NCBI GenBank assembly: GCA_023437745.1
Contig: JAEZFI010000097.1
Coordinates: forward strand, 1-8,113
Reading direction: 5' to 3'
Source: Actinomycetes bacterium
Lineage (GTDB): Bacteria > Actinomycetota > Acidimicrobiia > Acidimicrobiales > Microtrichaceae
DNA length: 8,113 nt
This document shows, piece by piece, positions 1-6,604 of this stretch. Within the stretch, counting starts at the first letter, position 1. Every line of letters begins with the position of its first letter. The notes under the pieces are model-generated. The model was given only the letters and a program-made list of their open reading frames with translations, ran no database searches and was not told the DNA's origin. A program made the translations under genes and the position numbers.

Positions 1-1570
1 CGTCGGTGTCGACCCCGGCGAAGGCGCGCATCGCGGCCGTCATGCCCGGGTCGGTGACGGGGTCGGTCCCGGAGAGCGCGCCCGCCGTCGTGGGGAGGTC
101 GTGGGTGGTGAGCGTGCCGAGGCTGCCGGCCGGCCACGACTCGGGTGCATCGGGCTCGAACCAGGCGACCTTCGTCCCGGCCACGCCGCGGGCGCGGCAG
201 GCGCTGCGGACCTCGTCCTCGACGGTGCCCAGGTCCTCGCCGACGACGAACGCGCCGTGCCGGGCGGCCTCCGCGACCACCAGGCCCAGGAGCTCGCCGG
301 GGCGGGTCCGCACGTAGGTGCCGTGCGTGGGATCGCCCCCCGGCGGGATCCAGAACAGGCGGAACAGCCCCATCACGTGGTCGATCCTCACCCCGGCGTA
401 GCGGGCGAACACCGCCCGCAGCGTGGCGAGGAACGGCTCGTAGCGCGACGCCCGCAGCAGGTGGGGGTCGTAGGGAGGGAGGCCCCAGTCCTGCCCGGCC
501 GGTCCGAGCAGGTCCGGCGGCGCGCCCACCCGCCACCCGCGTGCCATCACGTCCTGGTCGAACCAGGCGTCGAAGCCGTCGGCGGCGACGCCCACCGGCA
601 GGTCGCCCATGATCGACACGCCGTACAGGTCCAGCGCAGCGCGGGTCCCGGCCAGCGCCTCCTCGCACAGCTCGTCCACCCAGCACCAGAACGCGACGTC
701 CGCGGCGTGCCGGCGGGCGTGCTCGACGACCTCGGCCGCGCCGGGGTCCCTGAGCGCGGCCGGCCATACGTGCCATCCCGCCCCGTGACGGACGGCCAGC
801 TCGTCGAACACCGCGTGCCACAGCGCCCTGTCCCGACGCAGAGCACCCACGCCGGCGTCGACGTCGGCGATCCGCCGGTTGCGCTCGCTCTGCGGCAGCT
901 GCTCCCAGCGGGCGGTGAGCGCGCCGAGCTTCTCCGCCCAGGCGCGATCCCGCTCGACGAACCCGCTCGCGGCAGCGGCGCCGGGCCCGGGGCCGGGTCG
1001 TTCACCCTCGTCGAACGGGAGGATCAGCGGGTCGAGGAACGAGCGGCTCGACGGCGAGTAGGGGCTCGGCTGGCGGGGTGACGTCGGCAGCGGGTCGGCG
1101 AGCGGGTTGATCCCCAGCACGGTGGCGCCCCGCGTGCCCGCCCAGCGGCCGACCGCCGCCAGGTCCTCCAGGTCGCCGATGCCCCAGCTGCGCGACGACA
1201 TCGTGGAGTACACCTGCACGGCCAGACCCCACGTCGGGTCGGTCGGCCACGTGGTGAGCCGCTCGGGCGCCGCCACGAGTCGGGTGGGCTCGCCCCCGTC
1301 GGCCGGGTGGAGGTCGTGGACCCCGTACGGCAGGTCACGGGGGAGGGCGTCGACGTCGTCGATCCACGTCCCGTCGTCGAGCCGGATCGAGCACCGGGTC
1401 TGCAGCGCCGGCGCCGTGACGGGGTCGACGAACCAGTGCGGCGGTGACGGCGAGCGGGCGCTGTCCCCGAGACGCTCCCGCAGGGTCGCCACCGTGTCCG
1501 CGTCGGCGTCGTGCCACGCCCCGTCGGCGCCCCACCATCCGTCGTCGATGCCGAGCCCGTCCGTCCCCAC
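1..1570 (-). CDS. malQ: 4-alpha-glucanotransferase (amylomaltase, GH77), 3' end beyond window
   Basis: Cytoplasmic amylomaltase that moves alpha-1,4-glucan segments between malto-oligosaccharides and releases glucose, in maltose and glycogen metabolism. An uninterrupted minus-strand frame covers 523 codons and leaves the window without a stop, so the C-terminus is missing. The start is GTG at 1570-1568, preceded by GGGAGG four bases upstream and directly abutting the stop of the upstream lipoprotein gene. About 115 N-terminal residues come before the GH77 barrel (WGLAVQVYS, SWGIGDL, then SPYSPSSRSFLDPL at about 169-182), as in the long bacterial MalQ type of roughly 700 residues. All three GH77 catalytic positions are visible: nucleophile D397 in RIDHVMG, acid/base E445 in GEDLG, and D491 in TTHDLP. 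The family call is firm. The exact start is well supported, and the true length is unknown. Confidence 0.95.
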   Translation of the reverse strand, partial: MGTDGLGIDDGWWGADGAWHDADADTVATLRERLGDSARSPSPPHWFVDPVTAPALQTRCSIRLDDGTWIDDVDALPRDLPYGVHDLHPADGGEPTRLVAAPERLTTWPTDPTWGLAVQVYSTMSSRSWGIGDLEDLAAVGRWAGTRGATVLGINPLADPLPTSPRQPSPYSPSSRSFLDPLILPFDEGERPGPGPGAAAASGFVERDRAWAEKLGALTARWEQLPQSERNRRIADVDAGVGALRRDRALWHAVFDELAVRHGAGWHVWPAALRDPGAAEVVEHARRHAADVAFWCWVDELCEEALAGTRAALDLYGVSIMGDLPVGVAADGFDAWFDQDVMARGWRVGAPPDLLGPAGQDWGLPPYDPHLLRASRYEPFLATLRAVFARYAGVRIDHVMGLFRLFWIPPGGDPTHGTYVRTRPGELLGLVVAEAARHGAFVVGEDLGTVEDEVRSACRARGVAGTKVAWFEPDAPESWPAGSLGTLTTHDLPTTAGALSGTDPVTDPGMTAAMRAFAGVDTD

Positions 1571-2101
1571 TCAACCTCCCGTGGTCGTGGAGGCTCCGGT
1601 GCCCTCGCTGTGGGCGTCGTACTCCCCGCCGACCGTGTCCACGAAGTGCTCGAGGGCGTCGAGGTCGACGCCGTCGCAGCGCATCGAACGGACCCAACCG
1701 GTGGCGACGACCGCCGAGTCGAGGTCGGGTGCCGGCGCCACCACGACGTGGTCACCGGCCAGCCCGCGGAGGGCAGCCCGGTCGTCGGCGTCCCGGTACT
1801 GGATGATCACGGCGCCCGTCTCGAGGGTCGAGACCTGCTCCAGGCCGGTGGGGGTCCGATCCATCTCGCCCGTCACGACCAGCCCGGCGATGTGTGGGCC
1901 GGAGGTCGGAGGATCGGTCCGGAACGTGGGGGACTGGGCGCCGGCGAGCAGGTGGCCCTGGTTGGGGTCCTGCGGTTCCACGGTGATCGGGCCGCAGCTC
2001 GCCGCCTCGTCACCGCCCCCGCACGCCACGGTGGAGCCGGCGAGGACCGCGCAGGTCACGACGAGGGCACGGCGGCCCGGACGACGAGGCATGGCCGGCA
2101 T
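1571..2101 (-). CDS. DUF3105-like secreted lipoprotein
   Basis: Predicted exported protein of 176 residues with no known function. The N-terminus is basic (MPAMPRRPGRR), followed by a hydrophobic stretch and STVAC at 23-27, which looks like a lipobox with Cys27 as the lipidated residue. The Thr at -3 is not the usual Leu. The rest matches what I recall of DUF3105: PPTSGPH at 64-70, LETGAVIIQY at 93-102, VVVAP near 120 and VVATGW near 131. Cys36 and Cys142 could form a disulfide. The central LE-H-G motif of the family appears here as LETG. The C-terminus is a low-complexity Ser/Thr/Gly tail. The start is uncertain: ATG 2101 has a weak G-rich sequence upstream, and ATG 2092 would also give a complete signal peptide. 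The gene is probably co-transcribed with malQ, which begins right after its stop. The family call is by pattern recall only. Confidence 0.8.
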   Translation of the reverse strand: MPAMPRRPGRRALVVTCAVLAGSTVACGGGDEAASCGPITVEPQDPNQGHLLAGAQSPTFRTDPPTSGPHIAGLVVTGEMDRTPTGLEQVSTLETGAVIIQYRDADDRAALRGLAGDHVVVAPAPDLDSAVVATGWVRSMRCDGVDLDALEHFVDTVGGEYDAHSEGTGASTTTGG

Positions 2102-2167
2102 TCTCGCACCCCGCCGGGGGCGAGCGTCCCCGCCGGGTCCGGGTGAGGGCGGGCGAGGGGTCGCATC

Positions 2168-2173
2168 TAGACT
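2168..2173 (+). promoter_or_regulatory. Putative -10 element (TAGACT) of a leaderless promoter
   Basis: TAGACT fits the TANNNT form of the actinobacterial -10 hexamer and ends seven bases before the ATG at 2181. Transcription would therefore begin at or next to that A. No Shine-Dalgarno sequence precedes the ATG, which is what a leaderless start would show. No convincing -35 element is seen about 17 bases further upstream. It would drive the coiled-coil/ANTAR/polA unit. This is inferred from spacing alone. Confidence 0.5.
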
Positions 2174-2180
2174 CCGCCCG

Positions 2181-2474
2181 ATGGCCATGCTGATCGAACG
2201 GCGACTGCGGATGCTCTCGAAGCGCCTCGCGCAGCTCCGCGCCGAGATGGCCATCGCCGACGAGCAGCTCGAGCACTTCACCGACGAGTCCGAGGACGCC
2301 CGCCTCCGGGCACTGGTGTCCGAGACCCCGCTCGCCGAGTCGGACTGCCGCGACGCGGAGCGCCACAGCACGGCCATGGGCCGGCACCGTGACGACCTCG
2401 TCGCCAGGATCGCCCGCATCGAGGCGGAGCAGGACGAACTGCTCGACAAGCTCGTCGACCGCCGGAGGCGCTGA
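2181..2474 (+). CDS. Small coiled-coil protein of unknown function
   Basis: I do not recognise a named family. The 97-residue product is highly charged and almost entirely helical by composition, with no Cys-rich, membrane or signal segment. A first helix with leucine/alanine heptad spacing spans about 4-33. A conserved-looking linker with RALVSETPLAESDCRD lies at about 43-58, and a second long helix covers about 58-95, giving a probable antiparallel helical hairpin or dimeric coiled coil. Coding status is supported by intact reading through a region with strong GC third-position bias, and by the stop lying one base before the ATG of the regulator gene. No ribosome-binding site precedes the ATG at 2181, and the upstream -10-like element suggests leaderless expression. 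ATG 2187 is an alternative start. By position it may be a partner of the ANTAR regulator, but that is a guess from context. Confidence 0.8.
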   Translation: MAMLIERRLRMLSKRLAQLRAEMAIADEQLEHFTDESEDARLRALVSETPLAESDCRDAERHSTAMGRHRDDLVARIARIEAEQDELLDKLVDRRRR

Positions 2475-2475
2475 G

Positions 2476-3105
2476 ATGGCCGAGACACCAGGCGAGGGCA
2501 TCCCCACGCGCGTCGTGATCGCCGAGGACGAGGCGATCATCCGCATGGACCTCCGTGAGCTCCTCGAGGAGGAGGGCTACGAGGTCGTCGCCGAGTGCGC
2601 CAACGGCGAGGCGGCGCTCGACGCCGTCGCCGAGCACCACCCGGACGTGGCGATCCTCGACGTGAAGATGCCCGGGCTCGATGGCATCGCCTGCGCTCGG
2701 ATCCTCATCGAGGAGCGCGCCTGCGCGGTGGTGCTCCTTACGGCGTTCTCCCAGCGGGAGCTGATCGCCGAGGCCCGCGACGCGGGCGTCATGTCGTACG
2801 TCGTCAAGCCGTTCGAGCGCAGCGACCTCGTCCCGGCGATCGAGATGGCGACCGGACGGTTCGCGCAGATCGTCTCGCTGTCGCAGCGCGTGGACGACCT
2901 CGCGGGCCAGCTCGAGGCCCGCAAGATCACGGAGCGGGCGAAGGGCCGGCTCATCGACTCGCACGGCATGACCGAGGCCGATGCCTACGCGTTCCTGCAA
3001 CGGACCGCGATGAACGACCGCCGGACGATGCGTGAGGTGGCCGAGGCCGTGCTCGACGGATCGCTGGCCCCCGAGGAACCCGAGCAGCCGGAGGCCACGG
3101 CGTGA
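2476..3105 (+). CDS. pdtaR: ANTAR-domain response regulator, PdtaR-like
   Basis: Two-component receiver fused to an RNA-binding ANTAR domain, 209 residues, cytoplasmic. Family members bind paired stem-loops in nascent mRNA and prevent transcription termination when phosphorylated. The receiver spans about 11-128, with acidic pocket E17/D18, phosphoacceptor D62 in ILDVKMPG, T89 in LLTAF and K111 in VVKPFE, so it looks fully phosphorylatable. A connecting helix (SLSQRVDDLAGQLEARK) leads to the ANTAR domain at about 145-195, with the typical ERAKGRLIDSHGMTEADAY and RRTMREVAEAVL patterns. Length and domain order match M. tuberculosis PdtaR (Rv1626), which also lies near polA and rpsA. The start ATG has GGAGG at 2464-2468, seven bases upstream. 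It follows the coiled-coil gene by one base and overlaps polA by four. No histidine kinase is present in the window; in mycobacteria the partner PdtaS is encoded elsewhere. Confidence 0.95.
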   Translation: MAETPGEGIPTRVVIAEDEAIIRMDLRELLEEEGYEVVAECANGEAALDAVAEHHPDVAILDVKMPGLDGIACARILIEERACAVVLLTAFSQRELIAEARDAGVMSYVVKPFERSDLVPAIEMATGRFAQIVSLSQRVDDLAGQLEARKITERAKGRLIDSHGMTEADAYAFLQRTAMNDRRTMREVAEAVLDGSLAPEEPEQPEATA

Positions 3106-5747
3106 GCGAACCCCGCACGCTGATGCTGATCGACGGCAACTCGCTCACCTACCGGGCGTTCTTCGCGCTGCCCACCGACATGGCGACCGCGTCGGGGCAG
3201 GTGACGAACGCGGTCTTCGGCTTCACGTCGATGCTCGTGAACCTCGTCCGGGACCACCGCCCCGACGGCATCGGGGTGATGTTCGACCGCCCGGAGCCGA
3301 CGTTCCGCCACGAGCGCCTCGACAGCTACAAGGCGAACCGGGACGCAGCGCCCGACATCCTCCGCCAGCAGATGGGCCTGGTGCGCCAGGTGGTCGAGAC
3401 GCTCGCCCTCCCGATCGTCGAGGTCCCAGGCTACGAGGCCGACGACATCATCGCGACGCTGGCCTGCCAGGCGCGTGACCAGGGCGTCGCCACGATGATC
3501 GTCACCGGTGACCGCGACAGCTACCAGCTGGTCGAGGACCCGTGGATCCGGGTGCTCTACAACAAGCGTGGGGTCAGCGACTACGCACTGTACGACGAGG
3601 CGGGCATCCAGGAGCGGACCGGTGTGCACCCGCGGTCGTACCTCCAGTACGCCGCGCTGCGGGGCGACCCCAGCGACAACCTGCCCGGCATCCCCGGTGT
3701 GGGGGAGAAGACGGCGGCGAAGCTCGTCAACAGCTACGGCGACCTCGACGGGATCTTCGCCCACCTCGACGAGCAGACCCCGAAGCTCCGGTCGAACCTC
3801 GCCGAGCACGAGGCGCAGGCGCGCCTGAACCTCGAGATGATGGACCTGCGGCGCGACGTGCCGCTCGACGTCACCGTCGACGACCTCCGCCAGGGCGTGG
3901 TGGACCGCGAGGAGACCCTCGCGCTGTTCAAGTTCCTCGAGTTCGGGACCCTCATCGGTCGGCTGGCCGACGTCTTCTCCGAGCAGATCGGCGCCGTGGA
4001 GTCCGATCGGCGCGTGCTCGAGGCGGAGGTCACCCGGCTGGACGGGCCGCTCCCGGCCGCGACCGGTCCCCGCGGCCTGGCGGCACGCTGGGAGGGCGCG
4101 CCCGGGCGCAGCCCGCTGGTCGGCGTGGCCGTCACCCTCGATCCCGACGCCGGTGAGGTCGCGTGGATCCCCGTCGCCGGCGACGTGTCGGCGCTGGAGC
4201 CCCTGGCCGGTGCCGAGCTGATCGCCCACGACGCCAAGCCGATCCTGCGCTCGCTCCTCGACCTCGGCGTCGAGCTGCACGCCACCGTGTTCGACACGAA
4301 GATCGCGGCGTACCTCCTGGACCCGGCCGAGAACCGCTACGAGCTGGACGACCTGCTCCAGCGCTACTGCGACGCGGAGCTGGCGGTGACCGAGGGCGGC
4401 GCGGAACCCGGGCAGCTCGACTTCTCGGGCTCGATGGAGGACGACGTCGCCCAGACGGCCGCACGCGAGGCGCTCGGGGTGGCCGTGCTGGCGCCGGCGC
4501 TCGACGCGGCGCTCGAGGCGCAGCACCTCCAGCGCCTGTTCCGTGACGTCGAGATGCCGCTCGTGTCGGTGCTCGCGCGCATGGAGCACGTGGGGGTCGG
4601 CGTCGACGCCGACGAGCTGCGCCGTCTGAACGACCACCTCACCTCGGAGTGCCGCCGGCTCGAGAGCGTGATCTGGGACGACGCCGGCGAGCAGTTCAAC
4701 GTGAACTCCACCAAGCAGCTGCGTGAGGTGCTGTTCGACAAGCTCGCCCTCACCCCGCAGAAGAAGACGAAGACCGGGTTCAGCACCGACGCGTCGTCGC
4801 TCGAGAAGCTCGCCGGACAGCACCCGATCATCGAGCACCTCCTGTCGTACCGGGAGGTCGAGAAGCTGCGGTCGACGTACGGGGAAGGCCTCCTCGCCGA
4901 GGTCGCGGCAGACGGCCGGATCCACGCCACCTTCAACCAAACCGTCGCCCGCACCGGCCGCCTCAGCTCGGACGCGCCGAACCTCCACAACATCCCCGTC
5001 CGCTCCGAGGGCGGCCGACAGTTCCGGCGGGCGTTCGTGCCCTCGCCCGGCAACGAGCTGCTGGTCGCCGACTACAACCAGATCGAGCTCCGCTGCATCG
5101 CCCACCTCGCCGAGGACCCCGGGCTGATCGAGGCCTTCACCTCCGGTCAGGACATCCACAACCAGACCGCGGCCCGCATCTTCTCCGTCGACCCGTCGAA
5201 GGTGACCGTCGAGCAGCGGTCCAAGTCGAAGATGGTCTCGTACGGCCTGGCGTACGGGATGGAGGCCTACGGCCTGGCGCAGCGCCTGGGCATCGAGACG
5301 TCCGAGGCGCAGGGGATCCTGGACGCGTACTTCGTGGCCTTCCCGTCGGTGAAGGCGTACATGGAGCGGACGGTCGCCGAGGCCAAGGAGCGCGGGTACA
5401 CCGAGACGCTCTTCGGCCGGCGCCGCCAGATCCCCGAGCTCAGCTCCTCCAACTTCCGGATCCGCCAGGCGGGGGAGCGGCAGGCGATGAACGCCGGCAT
5501 CCAGGGCCTCGCCGCCGACATCTTCAAGGTCGCGCTGGTGGCGATCGACCGGGCCATCGAGGAGGAGCACCTCGCGTCGGTCCTCATCCTCCAGGTCCAC
5601 GACGAGGTCATCCTCGAGGTGCCGCCGGCCGAGCACGACCGGGCCTGCGCCATGGTCCAGGAGGCGATGAGCGGAGCGTTCGACCTGCGCGTCCCCCTCG
5701 AGGTCAACCTCGCCACCGGCCCCACCTGGGCCGACGCCAAGTCGTGA
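3102..5747 (+). CDS. polA: DNA polymerase I, proofreading domain degenerate
   Basis: DNA repair and Okazaki-fragment-processing polymerase, 881 residues, a normal length for bacterial Pol I. The 5' nuclease domain (about 1-295) keeps its metal-binding acids: D11 in LIDGNS, D62 in FDRPE, EADD at 112-115, TGDRD at 135-139 and GDPSDNLPGIPGVG at 188-201. The central domain (about 300-485) has the exonuclease fold remnants FDTKIAAYLLDP but lacks the first motif acids and the last-motif Asp, so proofreading should be absent. The polymerase domain has motif A with DYNQIELR at 657-664 (D657), an O-helix with KMVSYGLAYG at 710-719, and motif C with VHDE at 832-835. Y714 falls at the position of E. coli F762. 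The start is GTG, overlapping the regulator's stop as GTGA, with GGAGG at 3090-3094 seven bases upstream, so translational coupling is likely. Confidence 0.98.
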   Translation: MSEPRTLMLIDGNSLTYRAFFALPTDMATASGQVTNAVFGFTSMLVNLVRDHRPDGIGVMFDRPEPTFRHERLDSYKANRDAAPDILRQQMGLVRQVVETLALPIVEVPGYEADDIIATLACQARDQGVATMIVTGDRDSYQLVEDPWIRVLYNKRGVSDYALYDEAGIQERTGVHPRSYLQYAALRGDPSDNLPGIPGVGEKTAAKLVNSYGDLDGIFAHLDEQTPKLRSNLAEHEAQARLNLEMMDLRRDVPLDVTVDDLRQGVVDREETLALFKFLEFGTLIGRLADVFSEQIGAVESDRRVLEAEVTRLDGPLPAATGPRGLAARWEGAPGRSPLVGVAVTLDPDAGEVAWIPVAGDVSALEPLAGAELIAHDAKPILRSLLDLGVELHATVFDTKIAAYLLDPAENRYELDDLLQRYCDAELAVTEGGAEPGQLDFSGSMEDDVAQTAAREALGVAVLAPALDAALEAQHLQRLFRDVEMPLVSVLARMEHVGVGVDADELRRLNDHLTSECRRLESVIWDDAGEQFNVNSTKQLREVLFDKLALTPQKKTKTGFSTDASSLEKLAGQHPIIEHLLSYREVEKLRSTYGEGLLAEVAADGRIHATFNQTVARTGRLSSDAPNLHNIPVRSEGGRQFRRAFVPSPGNELLVADYNQIELRCIAHLAEDPGLIEAFTSGQDIHNQTAARIFSVDPSKVTVEQRSKSKMVSYGLAYGMEAYGLAQRLGIETSEAQGILDAYFVAFPSVKAYMERTVAEAKERGYTETLFGRRRQIPELSSSNFRIRQAGERQAMNAGIQGLAADIFKVALVAIDRAIEEEHLASVLILQVHDEVILEVPPAEHDRACAMVQEAMSGAFDLRVPLEVNLATGPTWADAKS

Positions 5748-5767
5748 CGCCCTCCTCGTCCCTCGTC

Positions 5768-5811
5768 CTGTCGCGTGGAGCGTGACCCGGGCGTCACGCC
5801 TGACGCGACAG
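5768..5811. repeat. Nested inverted repeat between polA and the methyltransferase
   Basis: Outer arms CTGTCGCGT (5768-5776) and ACGCGACAG (5803-5811) are perfectly complementary over 9 bases. Inner arms GCGTGAC (5780-5786) and GTCACGC (5793-5799) pair over 7 bases around a six-base loop. A 3x3 internal loop separates the two stems. It begins 20 bases after the polA stop. No T-run follows on the plus strand (AACGGGAGG comes next), so it is not a classical intrinsic terminator. It could be an RNA stabiliser or processing site, a factor-assisted terminator, or a protein-binding site. Confidence 0.7.
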
Positions 5812-5822
5812 AACGGGAGGGG

Positions 5823-6560
5823 GTGGAGGACTGGCCGGCCATGGCGGAGCACATGGGGCCCGCCTACCTGCGCTACTCGTTCACCAAGGGCACCCGCCAC
5901 GAGGTCGACGCGCTGGTGGCGGCGCTCGGCCTGGAACCCGGCATGTCGGTGCTCGACGTGGGCTGCGGACCCGGCCGGCACGCGCACGAGCTGGCGCGCC
6001 GGGGCATCCGGGCCCACGGCGTCGACCTGAGCCCCCGCTTCGTGGAGGTGGCGACCGCCGACGCGCCCGACGGCGCCACGTTCGAGGTGGCCGACGCCCG
6101 CGACCTCCGGTTCGACGGCACGTTCGACGCCGCGATCTCGCTGTGCCAGGGCGCGTTCGGCTCGCTGGGCCCGCCGTCGGACGCGCTGGCGGACCCGCAG
6201 AACCTCCTGGGCGACCGGGCGGTCCTCGCCGGCATGCGCCGGGCCGTCCGGCCCGGGGGTCGTGCCGCGGTGAGCGCGTTCAGCGCCTACTTCCAGGTCC
6301 GCTGGCTCGAGAGCACCGACGACTTCGACGCGGCGACCGGCCTGAACGTGGAGGACACCGAGGTGGCCGACCCCTCCGGCCGCCGTGTGCCGGCCCGGCT
6401 CTGGACGACGTGCTCCACGCCGCGCGAGCTGCGGATGCTCCTCGGGTCCGCCGGGTGGGAGGTGGACGGCGTGTGGTCGGTCGCGCCGGGGGAGTACGAC
6501 CTCCGGCCGCCCACCCTCGAACGCCCCGAGCTGCTGGTGTTGGCCCATCGGCCGACCTGA
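5823..6560 (+). CDS. Class I SAM-dependent methyltransferase
   Basis: Predicted cytoplasmic methyltransferase of 245 residues; substrate not identifiable. The Rossmann-type SAM site is clear: motif I VLDVGCGPGRHA at about 43-54, the acidic ribose-binding position D69 in HGVDLS, VADARDL at about 90-96, and the strand FDAAISLCQG at about 102-111. The N-terminal segment MGPAYLRYSFTKGT before motif I resembles a small-molecule or unassigned UbiE/YcgJ-like group more than rRNA or DNA enzymes. I chose GTG 5823 because it keeps the VEDWPAM segment and clears the upstream hairpin. GTG 5775 would lie inside that hairpin with no ribosome-binding site, and ATG 5841 is a real alternative with GGAGG 11 bases upstream. 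G-rich sequence (GGGAGG at 5815-5820) sits very close to GTG 5823. The gene lies between polA and rpsA on the same strand, and its last codons hold the rpsA promoter. Confidence 0.88.
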   Translation: MEDWPAMAEHMGPAYLRYSFTKGTRHEVDALVAALGLEPGMSVLDVGCGPGRHAHELARRGIRAHGVDLSPRFVEVATADAPDGATFEVADARDLRFDGTFDAAISLCQGAFGSLGPPSDALADPQNLLGDRAVLAGMRRAVRPGGRAAVSAFSAYFQVRWLESTDDFDAATGLNVEDTEVADPSGRRVPARLWTTCSTPRELRMLLGSAGWEVDGVWSVAPGEYDLRPPTLERPELLVLAHRPT

Positions 6561-6568
6561 AGTAGCCT
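6540..6568 (+). promoter_or_regulatory. Putative rpsA promoter (TTGGCC - 17 bp - TAGCCT)
   Basis: A -35-like TTGGCC at 6540-6545 is followed after exactly 17 bases by TAGCCT at 6563-6568, which fits the TANNNT -10 form. Predicted transcription would start near 6575, giving a leader of about 68 bases before the GTG at 6643. The -35 box lies within the last codons of the methyltransferase gene. The matches are partial (4/6 and 3/6 to the sigma-70 consensus), so this is a spacing-based call. Confidence 0.5.
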
Positions 6569-6577
6569 GGCCCGCCT

Positions 6578-6604
6578 GAGTGGCGCCCGTCTTGGCGCGC
6601 ACTC
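6578..6604 (+). promoter_or_regulatory. Stem-loop in the rpsA leader
   Basis: GAGTG (6578-6582) pairs with CACTC (6600-6604), and GCGCC (6583-6587) pairs with GGCGC (6594-6598), around loop CGTCTT with a single bulged G at 6599. It would sit almost at the 5' end of the predicted rpsA transcript. The following 26 bases are C/A/T-rich and look unstructured, up to the AAGG ribosome-binding site at 6631-6634. No T-run follows the stem, so it is not a terminator. Roles in mRNA stability or S1 autoregulation are possible but unproven. Confidence 0.5.

Noticed and set aside
101..1081. Plus-strand open frame of 326 codons at the left end
   Set aside because: It is antisense to malQ, whose minus-strand frame contains the GH77 catalytic motifs. 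The plus-strand product has no recognisable motif.
2109..2137. Direct repeat of CCCCGCCGGG (2109-2118 and 2128-2137) in the divergent intergenic region
   Set aside because: The repeat is short and very GC-rich, so chance is a fair explanation. There is no further symmetry or known operator resemblance.
1107..2180. N-terminal extension of the coiled-coil protein to give a 455-residue product
   Set aside because: The upstream part runs antisense to malQ and the lipoprotein gene and is low-complexity Ser/Arg/Pro. A -10-like element and the natural N-terminus place the start at 2181.
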